Positions 33,097 to 42,396 of a stretch of DNA of 64,000 nt are shown here, one piece after another. The stretch comes from Verrucomicrobia bacterium UBA3841 (lineage in GTDB: Bacteria; Verrucomicrobiota; Kiritimatiellia; RFP12; UBA1067). A model generated the notes under the pieces. The model worked only from the letters and a program-made list of their open reading frames with translations. It had not been told where the DNA came from and searched no databases. Made by a program: the position numbers and the translations under genes. The stretch spans positions 77,403-141,402 of the forward strand of contig DGHT01000034.1 in the NCBI GenBank assembly GCA_002392765.1. Direction: 5' to 3'. Each line of letters opens with the position of its first letter. Position 1 is the stretch's first letter.

Positions 33097-34110
33097 GTGG
33101 CGGCGGGGCGTACAATACCTTTCGGGCGCAGATTCCTGCGGAAAGCGGGCGCGGCGGTTCTCGTTTGCGCGCTCGCATTCTGTGCGTTCAGCGTCTGGTT
33201 CGTCAGACATCCGCGCGCATGGCTGGAGGAGCGCGAAAGATCTACGCTCAAATGGCTGTGGGCCCCTGTTTTTCTTGTCGGAGATCCTCTGTCCGACGCC
33301 ACCGACTCGCTCGGAATAACGGGTTCTGACGTCGTGTGCGCGACATCGCGCGCCGCGCCGTCGGGCAGCGTCTTTTTCGCCGGCGCGCCTGTGCGAACGG
33401 GGAATCCTGCGCCGGACGACACAACCTTGGTGGACCGCGGCGATTTTGCGGTGGGATGGTCTCCGTCCCTCCGCCATCCGGTGTGGTGCGCATACCATGT
33501 TCCGCGTGTGCGCCGCTTCGATCCGGGGAAACGCCCCGGCTTCAAGATCGATCGGAAGGTCGTCAATTCCCCGGCCGCGTCTCTCTATGCAAATACCGGC
33601 TACGACCGCGGACACATGGTGCCCAACTACGCGATGGCGACGAGATTCGGAAAAGAGTCGCAGGAGTCGACGTTCCTGATGTCGAACATTTCCCCGCAGA
33701 CTCCGAATCTCAACCGCGGCTTGTGGCGCGAGGTCGAGCACAGGATCGCCGATCTGTGGACTGCGAAGTGGGGCGAGATATGGGTGATAGTGGGAACCGT
33801 TCCGGGGAACCGGGAGACGTTGAGCGGAACGAACATAGACGTTCCGTCGGCATTTTACCAGATACTCGCCGCGCAGAAGGACGGGGAGATCAGGGTGCTG
33901 GCGGTTCTTGTCGAGCAGGAGGTTCCCTGGCGCGCGTGGCCGCGCAGGTACATAACGTCGGTCCGCGAAATCGAAGGGATGACAGGCTTCGATTTCTTTC
34001 CCGAACTCGACCGTGGGACGCAGGATGCGCTCGAGACTCCGGCTCCGACGCGCATGTGGACAGTCCGGCCTCTGGACGTCATCGACATCTTCAAGATACA
34101 TTCGGCGTAG
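33097..34110 (+). CDS. DNA/RNA non-specific endonuclease, membrane anchored
   Basis: This 337-residue protein carries the His-Me finger signature YDRGHM (Asp170 to His173) of NucA/NUC1-type nucleases, followed by SNISPQTPNLNRGLW. The N-terminus has a basic stretch and one hydrophobic helix (about residues 16-34, AGAAVLVCALAFCAFSVWF), so it is anchored or secreted. The start is a GTG at 33097, four bases after the zinc-ribbon stop. Such nucleases degrade DNA and RNA outside the cytoplasm for nutrition or defence. Keeping it membrane-bound beside ftsK could also serve lysis or competition, but that is speculative. Confidence 0.9.
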   Translation: MAAGRTIPFGRRFLRKAGAAVLVCALAFCAFSVWFVRHPRAWLEERERSTLKWLWAPVFLVGDPLSDATDSLGITGSDVVCATSRAAPSGSVFFAGAPVRTGNPAPDDTTLVDRGDFAVGWSPSLRHPVWCAYHVPRVRRFDPGKRPGFKIDRKVVNSPAASLYANTGYDRGHMVPNYAMATRFGKESQESTFLMSNISPQTPNLNRGLWREVEHRIADLWTAKWGEIWVIVGTVPGNRETLSGTNIDVPSAFYQILAAQKDGEIRVLAVLVEQEVPWRAWPRRYITSVREIEGMTGFDFFPELDRGTQDALETPAPTRMWTVRPLDVIDIFKIHSA

Positions 34111-34135
34111 CGCCGCAGCGAAAGCGCCCGGGAAT

Positions 34136-34747
34136 ATGGCCAGCATACCCGTTACATCCACGACTCTTCTGAATAACATTGCGAACGATCCAGGGCACGT
34201 CCGCTGGCGCGAGTTTGTCGAGAGATACCGGCCTGCTATGGAGGCATTCATGCGCGAGCGGTTCCCTTCCATCGACGCGGACGAAACCATCCAGGAAACA
34301 TTCGCCGCGCTTTGCAAGGTGCTGCCGTCGTATCGCTACGAACCCGGCGAGAAAGGGCACTTTCACAACTATCTCACCGGCATACTCCGCAACAAGGCAC
34401 GTCGTGCGCTCCGCGACAGGAATCGCCAGGCTGGGATCAAGGACATGGTTGCCGCGCACGATGGCATGGCGCGATCGCCGGACGCGCCGCAATTCGCGAC
34501 TCGGGACGATGACAGCTCCTGGCGCGAGGCGGTATTTGAAATCGCGCTCCGGCGGTTCCTTTCCGACGAATCGGTCGCCGAACGCACCAAGCGCATATTC
34601 GAGCGGACCGCGCTGAACGGGGAGTCTCCGGAAACCGTCGCCGCATCGTTCAAGATGACCCGCCATGCCGTAGACCAGGCCAAGAGCCGCGCTGTGCTGC
34701 GTCTGCGCGAAATGGTCAGGGAACTGGAGGCCATCGCCGGTGAATGA
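34136..34747 (+). CDS. ECF-type RNA polymerase sigma factor
   Basis: This 203-residue sigma-70 family protein has a region 2 with WREFVERYRPAMEAFMRERF and DADETIQETFAALCK, and a region 4 HTH near the end (NGESPETVAASFKMTRHAVDQAKSRAV). No anti-sigma gene is adjacent. Instead it is overlapped 8 bases by a Ser/Thr kinase with a membrane segment, as in ECF groups of Planctomycetes and Kiritimatiellota where a kinase is thought to control the sigma factor. The start is the ATG at 34136, 25 bases after the nuclease stop. The regulon is unknown. Confidence 0.87.
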   Translation: MASIPVTSTTLLNNIANDPGHVRWREFVERYRPAMEAFMRERFPSIDADETIQETFAALCKVLPSYRYEPGEKGHFHNYLTGILRNKARRALRDRNRQAGIKDMVAAHDGMARSPDAPQFATRDDDSSWREAVFEIALRRFLSDESVAERTKRIFERTALNGESPETVAASFKMTRHAVDQAKSRAVLRLREMVRELEAIAGE

Positions 34748-36902
34748 CCGTCCGGACAGGGCGCGCCGCCCCTCGGCCGCCGATTCCTGCGGAGTGCGCC
34801 CGCCGCGAACGCCGGATTCGATCGAAGCGATGTGCGCTTCGCATGGACCCGTCGCTTCGGACGGGCGGTTCGCCCCTGGAGAAGTTTTCGGAGAATGGCG
34901 CATTGCCGCTTTTATCGGGCGCGGCGGAAACGGCGAAGTCTACTGTGCCGAACATGTCGCAAACGGAACGCCCGCCGCCGTAAAGGTGCTTGTTCGCGAA
35001 GATGAATGTGCAAAGGCCCGTTTCGCCCGCGAGGCGAGGCTTCTTTCGGAGTTGAAGTCTGCCTCGTTTCCTAAGTTTTTCGAATACGGAGAGGCAAACG
35101 GCTGTCCATATCTTGCGATGGAACTCCTTGAGCCCGGCGAACTGCCGTCCGGAGACAGGCCTGTTGCCCGCTTTCTGCGGCAGATGTGCGGCGCGGTTGC
35201 CGAACTCCATGCCCTGGGCTACGTCCACCGCGACATAAAACCGTCCAATATCCTGTGGCGCACGGTAGGGCGCGATGCCCCCATCGCGCCGCAACGGGAC
35301 GCCGTTCCCGTCCTTGCCGACCTCGGCCTCGTCAAGGCCGTCGCGACATCGGATATCGGGCGGCCGACATCGGATATTACTATCGGCGGCGTCGGTACGC
35401 CGGGCTACGGCGCGCCGGAGCAGATGGAGCGCGGCGAAGCGACGGTCGAGTCGGATATACATGCGCTCGGCGTCCTGGCGGACCGCTGTTTCGACGGACG
35501 CCCTTCGCAGACGTGGGCGCGCGTCATCGAGCGCGCAACATCGTCCATACCGGCCCGCCGCTATCCTTCCGCCGCCGCATTCGCGCGCGCAATCCGTCAT
35601 CGCCATTCGCGTTTCAGAGCGTTCCTTGCCGCTTTTTGCATCTGCCTGGCGGCGGCGGCCTGCATGGCGCCGCGGAGCGTCAAATTCTTTGGCGGCAGAC
35701 CGGACGCTGCCGATCCGTCCGGCGGAGAATGTCCGCAGGCGGAACTGGTTGAACCCGTGCTTTCCGCGACAGCTGTCCTGAACGGCGCCGAAGCGAAGGA
35801 CGTGAAGTGGTTCCTCGACGGCAACCTGGTTGAAATGCCTTGCCGTTTTCCGAAAATTGACCCTCGCCGGAGCGGCGTTTCGTTCAAGTGGCTCCGCGCT
35901 GTCGCAAAAAGAGACGGCAAAGTCTATTCCGCGAAAGAAGAAGGCGGATTCCCGGTGTGGAACGGCGAGATGCATGTCACTCTCGTTTTGCGCGAAGATC
36001 CGGCGGCGGGAACATCCATCCGCATATTCTCTCCCGGAGGCGTGCCGTTCGATTTCGCATGGCGTCCGGCCGGGGAATCCGCCGACGGTTCCGCCGGATA
36101 CGGATGCTGGGTGTCGGAGCGGGGACTTTCCGGGCGTCAGTTGGATGCGATAATCCGTGAAGGCCTGCTGTACAAGCCATTCGTTTCGAAGGAGGGATTC
36201 GACTCGTCTTCCTGCGATCCGCTGCCGGCGGAATGGCTGGCCGGCGCCGAAATACCGGATTTCTCGTTTCCGGGCGTCGGCCTGAAAATGGAACTTCTTC
36301 AAGATGCTCAGCGGGGCGGAGGCAATCCATTGCGGACAACGCCTGGCGCGGAGACGGCCGCGGGGGACTCGCGATTGGTTGCTACGAGCGATTTCGCGAA
36401 CGAGACCAACACAGTCCTCTATTGTTCGGCCCTGGCGAGGTTGCGGTCGGGCGATCCGGGTGAAATCGAAAAAGGGGAGAAGATGCTGCTTGGCTTTTTC
36501 GAATCGGACGATGCTGCGTTCGCCGCGGCCGCCCGCGAGATATGCATTGAACGGGGCGTGGCGACGCTCGATTCGTGCGGCGCGGAAGCGGAGGCGAGAT
36601 TTCGCCGGGCTGCGGTGCGCAGCGGAAATGCGGACGTGTTGGAGAGGCTCGCCACGACGGATCCGGACGCGGAAATCAGGATCGACGCCTATGGACGGAT
36701 CGTGAATCCTCCGCAAATGCTTTCGGCAAGGTACGTATCCCTTGTCGCGGAGGATTTCCCCGGCGACATCGGAGAGCCTGTAGCCGTCATAGGGAAGATG
36801 ACGGATCCTGCCGCGCTTGAACATGTCGCCGGGAACGCGGCTCTGGAATATTTCCGGGACCTTGCGAAAGACAGACTCGCGCGCGTCAAAATGCAGAAAT
36901 AG
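34740..36902 (+). CDS. Ser/Thr protein kinase with extracytoplasmic C-terminal domain
   Basis: This 720-residue protein starts with GTG overlapping the sigma gene. The kinase domain spans about residues 45-285: IGRGGNGEVY (glycine loop), AVKVLV (Lys82), HRDIKPSN (His163, Asp165, Lys167), DLG at 194 replacing DFG, and GTPGYGAPEQ. A membrane helix follows at about residues 297-315 (FLAAFCICLAAAACMA). The C-terminal 400 residues are probably extracytoplasmic and beta-rich, with an alpha-helical repeat-like end (EKGEKMLLGFFESDDAAFAAAAREICIERG). The pairing with an ECF sigma factor suggests a signal sensed outside and passed by phosphorylation to the sigma factor. Confidence 0.9.
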   Translation: MNDRPDRARRPSAADSCGVRPPRTPDSIEAMCASHGPVASDGRFAPGEVFGEWRIAAFIGRGGNGEVYCAEHVANGTPAAVKVLVREDECAKARFAREARLLSELKSASFPKFFEYGEANGCPYLAMELLEPGELPSGDRPVARFLRQMCGAVAELHALGYVHRDIKPSNILWRTVGRDAPIAPQRDAVPVLADLGLVKAVATSDIGRPTSDITIGGVGTPGYGAPEQMERGEATVESDIHALGVLADRCFDGRPSQTWARVIERATSSIPARRYPSAAAFARAIRHRHSRFRAFLAAFCICLAAAACMAPRSVKFFGGRPDAADPSGGECPQAELVEPVLSATAVLNGAEAKDVKWFLDGNLVEMPCRFPKIDPRRSGVSFKWLRAVAKRDGKVYSAKEEGGFPVWNGEMHVTLVLREDPAAGTSIRIFSPGGVPFDFAWRPAGESADGSAGYGCWVSERGLSGRQLDAIIREGLLYKPFVSKEGFDSSSCDPLPAEWLAGAEIPDFSFPGVGLKMELLQDAQRGGGNPLRTTPGAETAAGDSRLVATSDFANETNTVLYCSALARLRSGDPGEIEKGEKMLLGFFESDDAAFAAAAREICIERGVATLDSCGAEAEARFRRAAVRSGNADVLERLATTDPDAEIRIDAYGRIVNPPQMLSARYVSLVAEDFPGDIGEPVAVIGKMTDPAALEHVAGNAALEYFRDLAKDRLARVKMQK

Positions 36903-36927
36903 GTTGCGTACTTGAATCCGGCTCATT

Positions 36928-37140
36928 GAAATATCATGTTGCGCAGAAGGCGGCGGATAGTGTATAATATATGGCGTGCGCCGGACTTCTGCGCGGCGTT
37001 GGCGCGGAATGCCGTCTGTAAATTTCAAACGAGAATGTAAATGGCCGGAAAAACAGATACAGCCGTAAACACGATGCCCGCCGCCGCAACGGCGAGAAGG
37101 GATGGCCTTTTGCCGCCGCCTGTGGGGACGAGCGACTGGG
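36928..37140 (+). repeat. 5' cassette, copy A, shared with 51128-51340
   Basis: This segment matches 51128-51340 at a constant offset of 14,200 bp. The 113 bp of non-coding DNA before the ATG differ by one base; the first 100 coding bases differ by a handful. It holds a promoter, TTGCGC (36939-36944), 18 bases, TATAAT (36963-36968), flanked by the perfect inverted repeat GCGCAGAAG (36941-36949) and CTTCTGCGC (36986-36994). Confidence 0.95.
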
Positions 37141-38768
37141 CGACGTTCTCACGTGATTCCTATTGCGTGGACAAGACGCTCATACTGAAGGACCTCATCG
37201 ACTCGAAGGCGCGCGTGGTGCTGTTCACTCGTCCGAGGCGCTTCGGCAAGACAACGATGCTGAAGATGGTCCGTGCGTTCTACGAGGGCGAGGCGGCTCT
37301 GTTCCAGGACAAGAAGATCTGGGCTGCGGGCGAGGTGTACCGAAAGGAGCAGGGTACTCATCCTGTCATCTTCCTGTCGTTCAAGGACATCAAGCAGACC
37401 ACTGTAGAAGAGGCGTTCGCCCGCCTTGCCGCCGTGATCGGCGACGAGGTCGCCAGATTTGCGGATTGCATCGAGAACGGATGGGGAAACGGGGCCAAGA
37501 AACGGTCGCTGCGCAAGGTGATGAACCGCGAGGGGACGAAGGACGGGCTTTCCGAATCGCTCGGCCTTCTCTCCGAGGCGGTCCACGCTTTCACGAAGAA
37601 GCTCCCGGTCATTTTGATCGACGAATACGACCAGCCGATCACGACGGCCTCGACGAACGGGTTTTACGACGAAATGTGTACCTTCATGCGCGTGTTCCTC
37701 TCGGGGGCGCTGAAAGACAACGAACATTGCCACATCGGCATCATGACGGGCGTCCTGCGCGTTGCGAAGGAGGGAATCCTCTCCGGACTCAACAACCCAG
37801 AGGTCTGGACGGTCTTCGAACAGAAGTACTCGCAGTATTTCGGCTTTACCGAGGAAGAGGTCGCCGAGATGGCGCGGTACTACGGTGCCGAGGACAAGAT
37901 GCCGGAGATCAAGTCGTGGTACGACGGCTACGATTTCGGCGGCACGGAGATCTACAACCCGTGGAGCGTGCTGCGTTATTTCCAGTGCAATTGCAAGCCC
38001 GACGCCTACTGGCTGGACACGAGCTCAAACGACCTTATCACCGAGATCGTGCAGGAACTGCCGTTTGATATGGAGGTGACGCTCCACAAGTTGATGACCG
38101 GGAAGCCGGTTGTCGTTCCCATGACGAAGGAACTCGGACCGTACAAGCAGATCCGCGACAACGAAAACACCCTGTACGCGCTTCTGGTGTCCGCAGGTTA
38201 CCTGAAGGCTGTCGGCGGAGTGAGGGACGGCGAGTGCGAGGTCATGATCCCCAACCATGAGCTGAAGCAGGTATTCTACAGCGAGATCGTCCAGAAGGTC
38301 AGGTCCTTCGATAAAAGCGGCGGCATAGTCGCCGTCGAGCGGGCTCTCCGCGAGCGCGACCCGTTTCTTTTCGGAAAGTATCTCGCGGCGTATCTCAAGG
38401 AGTCGGTCAGCTTTTTCGACACGGCGGCGGAAGGGTTCTACCACGGGCTCGTCCTCGGCTTCATCGCTTGCTTCCGCAACCGGTTCGTCGTGAAGTCGAA
38501 CCGCGAGTCCGGCGAGGGCCGCTACGACATCTCCATGCGTCCGCTGGTCGATTCGATGCCCGGCGTGGTGATCGAGCTCAAGGCGGCGGATGAGGAGACG
38601 GAGGACCTCGATGCGCTAGCCCGCGAGGCGCGCCGCCAGATCGACACGCGCGAATACACCGTCGAGATGCTCGCCGACTTCGCCGCGCACGGTGAAAAGC
38701 GCGACATTCTCAAATTCGGCATGGCCTTCTGCAAGAAGAACCTCGTCGTATGCAGGGATCTGCCCTAA
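37041..38768 (+). CDS. AAA-ATPase-like protein with C-terminal PD-(D/E)XK nuclease domain
   Basis: This 575-residue protein begins with a conserved lead MAGKTDTAVNTMPAAA, then YCVDKTLILKDLID, the P-loop region FTRPRRFGKTTML, and Walker B VILIDEYDQPI. FTEEEVAEMARYYG and WYDGYDFGGTEIYNPWSVL are hallmarks of the AAA-ATPase-like family. The C-terminal nuclease-like domain has GRYDISMRP...GVVIELKA, that is Asp and Glu-x-Lys, the PD-(D/E)XK metal site. Such proteins are expanded in gut anaerobes, and their function is unknown; roles in DNA mobility or defence are proposed. It is the paralogue of 51241-52998. No transposase, integrase or toxin partner lies beside it. Confidence 0.88.
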   Translation: MAGKTDTAVNTMPAAATARRDGLLPPPVGTSDWATFSRDSYCVDKTLILKDLIDSKARVVLFTRPRRFGKTTMLKMVRAFYEGEAALFQDKKIWAAGEVYRKEQGTHPVIFLSFKDIKQTTVEEAFARLAAVIGDEVARFADCIENGWGNGAKKRSLRKVMNREGTKDGLSESLGLLSEAVHAFTKKLPVILIDEYDQPITTASTNGFYDEMCTFMRVFLSGALKDNEHCHIGIMTGVLRVAKEGILSGLNNPEVWTVFEQKYSQYFGFTEEEVAEMARYYGAEDKMPEIKSWYDGYDFGGTEIYNPWSVLRYFQCNCKPDAYWLDTSSNDLITEIVQELPFDMEVTLHKLMTGKPVVVPMTKELGPYKQIRDNENTLYALLVSAGYLKAVGGVRDGECEVMIPNHELKQVFYSEIVQKVRSFDKSGGIVAVERALRERDPFLFGKYLAAYLKESVSFFDTAAEGFYHGLVLGFIACFRNRFVVKSNRESGEGRYDISMRPLVDSMPGVVIELKAADEETEDLDALAREARRQIDTREYTVEMLADFAAHGEKRDILKFGMAFCKKNLVVCRDLP

Positions 38769-38900
38769 AAGCGTTTTTTTTATTTTTTCGCGTGACATTT
38801 TCGTGCAACGCGGCAGTATGATATAGAGGCGGATACTGTCTATTCCACGGAAAGAAGGGGCAATGTCTGTGATTCTGTCTGCGCACCGGCGGAAATTTCT

Positions 38901-38929
38901 TCCACAAACGGAGATTTTTTTGCTATAAT
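38901..38929 (+). promoter_or_regulatory. Promoter of the candidate structured RNA
   Basis: TCCACA (38901-38906), 17 bases, perfect TATAAT (38924-38929). The predicted start is near 38936-38937. The 155 bases between 38769 and 38923 hold only a T-rich stretch after the ATPase gene that may act as its terminator. Confidence 0.6.
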
Positions 38930-38936
38930 TACTTGC

Positions 38937-39122
38937 AGACAATTTAAGACTTTGCGTTCTGCGCATCGTTTGGGCTCAGGTGAAATGTAGGAAGTTTCAA
39001 CTGTAAGAGCCGGAACGGGTGGAGAATGTGCCTTTATGGGCGCATCTTCTTTCCGTGGTTCTTACTGGGCATCCTACAGCCTCACCTGGACCGCGGCAAG
39101 GGATTGCGCCCTCTTTCTTTTG
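38937..39122 (+). ncRNA. Candidate structured RNA, 6S-like architecture
   Basis: About 186 bases fold into one long interrupted hairpin. Pairings read from the sequence are: GCGCA (38961) with TGCGC (39105); CAGGTGA (38977) with TCACCTG (39082); GTAGGA (38987) with TCCTAC (39072); GTAAGA (39003) with TCTTAC (39060); and ATGTGCC (39026) with GGCGCAT (39039) closing the apex. An internal loop of 10 by 6 bases sits between the second and third stems, and a T-rich run ends it. A promoter precedes it. Length, single long hairpin and central bubble match 6S RNA, the regulator that mimics an open promoter for RNA polymerase. It has no conserved primary-sequence test I can apply, so it may instead be a leader of the next gene. 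Confidence 0.5.
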
Positions 39123-39159
39123 CCGCACTCGGAACAAGGGCAAAAGGAACAAGCGGTAG

Positions 39160-41781
39160 ATGATGGACAAAGAAAAGGTAAAAGAAGCGTTTGGTGAAAC
39201 GACTGCGAAAGCCAAAGCTGCTATGTCTGAAATCAAGGGTAACTTTAAGGCTGATGAGGGCACGACGGGATTCCGCAAGGTCCAAAGCATGTTCGTGAAT
39301 CTCTGGAAGAGCGGAACTGTAGGGGCGTTGGCTCTGATCGCAAGTTCTGTCGTTGTAATTGGCTGCGGTGATAGTTCTGATGGAACGAGCAGTCCAGTGC
39401 CAAAAGATACCCTTGCCGTCAAAGGACTCTATATGGGTATGCCAGGCGACGACGCGGTTAAGGCATGCAAGGAGATGATTGGATCTTCGGAAGATCTTGT
39501 GGTCGTTGATTTCCGGAACGGAATCGAGCGCGAAAAGGACGAGGCAACGAAGGCCAGAGAGAAGAAGGCGTACGAAGAAACTGTCAAGATGGCCGAGACG
39601 GATGTCGACAGATTTCTTCGATGGAGTGGGCTTCATGGAGATTTCTACGATCCCAGCGCCGACGAATGCAGAGCAAGGGGCGTTGAAGAGAAAGATTTGC
39701 GCCCCTATGTGACTTCTGGAAGCAAAACTGCGCCGATTCCAGGTGCCAATTGGGTTGTAGGAACGGCCATGCCCGCATTCGCCGGAATCTATGGCTATCA
39801 AGTTGAATGGATGTTGCCGGGAAGGCGCAATGGCGGAGAGCAAGAGGCCTCGATTCCGAAGTTGTTCTCAGGGAAGGTAGAAGTCCCCGAGAAGAAGAAG
39901 GACTCTGATCCATATTCTGTTTGGAATTCGGAGATTCTGGAAAAAGGGCTGGCCAAGGATCTTTACGCCAAGGGACTGCAGCTGTCCAAGGAAAATGACA
40001 AGCGGGTGTTCTTCAGGCTTGCATCAGAAGATGCCCAGGGAAACCCGGTGGATAAAAAGAAACTTGCCACGGAGCTGGTGCTCAACAATCCCGAGTTCTT
40101 TGAGGAGTTGGGGTCGAATCAGGAAAAGATCGAAGCGGCCGAAAAGGAACTTGACGGATTTTTCATGTGGGTCGAGTTTCGGAGAGAATCGAATTTTGGC
40201 GGGTATAGCATAGACGGAGTTAGTATATTTGATCCCGAAGACCCGCGGCCTGAAGATGTCAAGGAACGTGAGAAGAAATATGCGGAGCGGATGGCTGAGA
40301 TGGAGAAGCGAGGAGATGCCAGAGGCATGGCGAAGATGCAGATGGCGAAGGGCAAGGGCGGCCATCAGACCCCCGCGAAGGAAAAAAGTGCAGCACCGGT
40401 GGTCGCGAAGACGAACAGCGCCGTTCCTTCCCCGTCGCCGGAAGACACTGCCGAGCTTAACAAGATGAAAGCAGACCTGAAGAAGATGGAGAAGCGGAAA
40501 TCCTCATTGGACGCCGAGATTACGGACTTGGGGAACAAGTTGAAGAGTTTGGCGGAATCTGGAAAGAAACTTAGTGAACAAGTGAAGAAGAATCCTTCCT
40601 TGAAGAAGAATTCTGTCATCAAAGAGCGTCATGAGGAGAATAAGGCCCGTTTTGCCGAAACTAAGGAAAGGTATGATGCGGCAAAGGAAGAGCGGCAAAA
40701 CGAGGTTGCCGCGATTGCGGACATGAAGAAACAGATAGCGGACAAGGAGGCGGCGATAAAACGAGACCTTGCCGACCAAGAGAAGACCATTGCAGCGGAA
40801 AAGGCGGCTGAAGAAAAGGCGGCCGCCGAGCAGAAGGCCGTAGAGGAGACAGCTGTTGCGAAAAAGGACAGAACAGATTTGAAGTTTTTGACGGCGGCTA
40901 GAACCGGTAGCTATAACCGCACGACTTCGAATTACGCCTCTCAATTCTCGCAAGCGATGATGAAGATGGCGTGCAACTGCAAGGTCATGCTGGAGTGGGC
41001 CGTTCTTACGGAGCCGGCAGACAAGCCGGAAGAAATCATAGAGGCGTTTTCGATTCCGGCAAGCGATTATGAAAGCGCGATCAAGGTTGTCAGTAAGCTG
41101 GACAGTGATTTGGGATTGAATCAATATATGCAACAGGGTAGCCCTCGCGCCCGGAAATATTTCGAAAAAGACCTTGTTGAAATGAGGTCTCCCTTGTGGT
41201 TCCGCCTTGTCCTGAAGACTACCAACGGAGTGGAGGTCGCGAAGGCGGATGCAGTCAAGAACTGGCTTGACGCCAGAGGGCAGCACCCGCCGAGCGACAA
41301 GCTGGTCATTCCCAAGAAGAATCTGATTATTGTAGCTTTCAAAGAGGAGGGAAAAAACGAAGATCAGCTGAAGACCCTGTGCCATGTTTGGGTTAACAAG
41401 GACGGCAATGTGTACAACGTACGCTTCAACGAGTCTGGCATGAATAGATTCTTCAATGCTGGAGATATGTCTGCCGAGGAGTTCGCTCGGGCACTTGTGA
41501 ACAACTACCCCGATATTCCAAGTTTGGAACCTGTGGTCAAGAGAGAAGATCCGGGAAGAGGTTTGATTCAGGAAACCACCTGGACATACAAAGGTCCGAA
41601 AGGGTATCAGGTTGAGCTCTTTGAGCGCGCTTATTATAACAACAATGGCATCAGGTACACGTCAAAGATGCTTGAGAACGACGCGGAGGTATTACTTGCT
41701 CTGTCGTTAGTTGGAAAACTACCCGACAGAAAACTAACCATCTCTGCAATAAAGCCGGACTCGGAGCGCGAGTTTGATTGA
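39160..41781 (+). CDS. Large coiled-coil membrane or lipoprotein, unknown
   Basis: This 873-residue protein has a charged N-terminal segment of about 45 residues, one hydrophobic helix (about 50-68, GTVGALALIASSVVVIGC) whose Cys looks lipobox-like, and no ordinary signal sequence. The middle (about residues 425-570) is a long Lys/Glu/Ala coiled coil. The regions on either side share a style, short blocks such as KGLYMGMPGDDAVKACKEMI and PKGYQVELFERAYYNNNGI, which suggests related globular domains at both ends. I do not recognise a family. Base composition is more AT-rich than the flanks, indicating possible acquisition. Two adjacent ATGs at 39160 and 39163 are possible starts with AAGGA upstream. 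Confidence 0.75.
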   Translation: MMDKEKVKEAFGETTAKAKAAMSEIKGNFKADEGTTGFRKVQSMFVNLWKSGTVGALALIASSVVVIGCGDSSDGTSSPVPKDTLAVKGLYMGMPGDDAVKACKEMIGSSEDLVVVDFRNGIEREKDEATKAREKKAYEETVKMAETDVDRFLRWSGLHGDFYDPSADECRARGVEEKDLRPYVTSGSKTAPIPGANWVVGTAMPAFAGIYGYQVEWMLPGRRNGGEQEASIPKLFSGKVEVPEKKKDSDPYSVWNSEILEKGLAKDLYAKGLQLSKENDKRVFFRLASEDAQGNPVDKKKLATELVLNNPEFFEELGSNQEKIEAAEKELDGFFMWVEFRRESNFGGYSIDGVSIFDPEDPRPEDVKEREKKYAERMAEMEKRGDARGMAKMQMAKGKGGHQTPAKEKSAAPVVAKTNSAVPSPSPEDTAELNKMKADLKKMEKRKSSLDAEITDLGNKLKSLAESGKKLSEQVKKNPSLKKNSVIKERHEENKARFAETKERYDAAKEERQNEVAAIADMKKQIADKEAAIKRDLADQEKTIAAEKAAEEKAAAEQKAVEETAVAKKDRTDLKFLTAARTGSYNRTTSNYASQFSQAMMKMACNCKVMLEWAVLTEPADKPEEIIEAFSIPASDYESAIKVVSKLDSDLGLNQYMQQGSPRARKYFEKDLVEMRSPLWFRLVLKTTNGVEVAKADAVKNWLDARGQHPPSDKLVIPKKNLIIVAFKEEGKNEDQLKTLCHVWVNKDGNVYNVRFNESGMNRFFNAGDMSAEEFARALVNNYPDIPSLEPVVKREDPGRGLIQETTWTYKGPKGYQVELFERAYYNNNGIRYTSKMLENDAEVLLALSLVGKLPDRKLTISAIKPDSEREFD

Positions 41782-41802
41782 AACTTGTTTGTGAAACTAT
41801 GC

Positions 41803-41820
41803 AATCCTGTGTCCAGGATT
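41803..41820 (+). terminator. Hairpin after the coiled-coil gene
   Basis: AATCCTG and CAGGATT form a perfect 7-bp stem with the loop TGTC, followed by a short pyrimidine run. It lies 22 bases after the stop codon of the previous gene. Confidence 0.55.
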
Positions 41821-41881
41821 CTCTTAAGCTGGGGCCCTGGACGCGGGAAACGATAGAAAGATCACAATTAAAGGAGTAATT

Positions 41882-42322
41882 ATGGGAGAAGTTCGTATCA
41901 TAAGTGCTGTAGAAAGCGCTAAGGTCAAAGGTGGAAATGAACTGCCAAAGCCTCGTGCATTAGTCGTGGTGCAGTGGATTGGCTTTATTTGGGCGGGTGT
42001 TGTAATGTTAAGACTACTTTGGATAGTAGTAAGTTCGTTGGCTGCGGCTTTCGGAGACTACTCGCAATTGGACATAGGTGCTTTGATATTTGAATCGGTT
42101 TTCTTGGTGATTGCACTATCCATGTTTTTAATACCATTACTCGCTATGTGCTTTGGCATGAAGCGATCAAGGTATGCTGTTCCTGTTTTTTGTACATTTG
42201 GGGCTATGATTGCTTGTGGTTACACGGAAATGCCTTCAATCATTTCTGCTATGGGTTTTATACCGCCGGTCGCCATTTGGTTCTTCCCATCTATAAGAAA
42301 ATGGTATGGTTCATTAGTATAA
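41882..42322 (+). CDS. Small membrane protein, unknown
   Basis: This 146-residue protein has three to four hydrophobic segments (about residues 28-50, 65-90, 98-116 and 118-135). AAGGAG is 5 bases before the ATG. The first 27 residues are soluble with no signal sequence. Its DNA is clearly more AT-rich than the operons around it. It follows the coiled-coil lipoprotein and precedes a small soluble protein, so the three may be expressed together as an envelope-associated unit. I do not recognise the family. Confidence 0.7.
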   Translation: MGEVRIISAVESAKVKGGNELPKPRALVVVQWIGFIWAGVVMLRLLWIVVSSLAAAFGDYSQLDIGALIFESVFLVIALSMFLIPLLAMCFGMKRSRYAVPVFCTFGAMIACGYTEMPSIISAMGFIPPVAIWFFPSIRKWYGSLV

Positions 42323-42396
42323 TGTAATATTGCCATCTGAAGATGGTGATAATCTGAATTTCTTGTTAACAATAAACAACAAAAGGAGGTTGCGTA

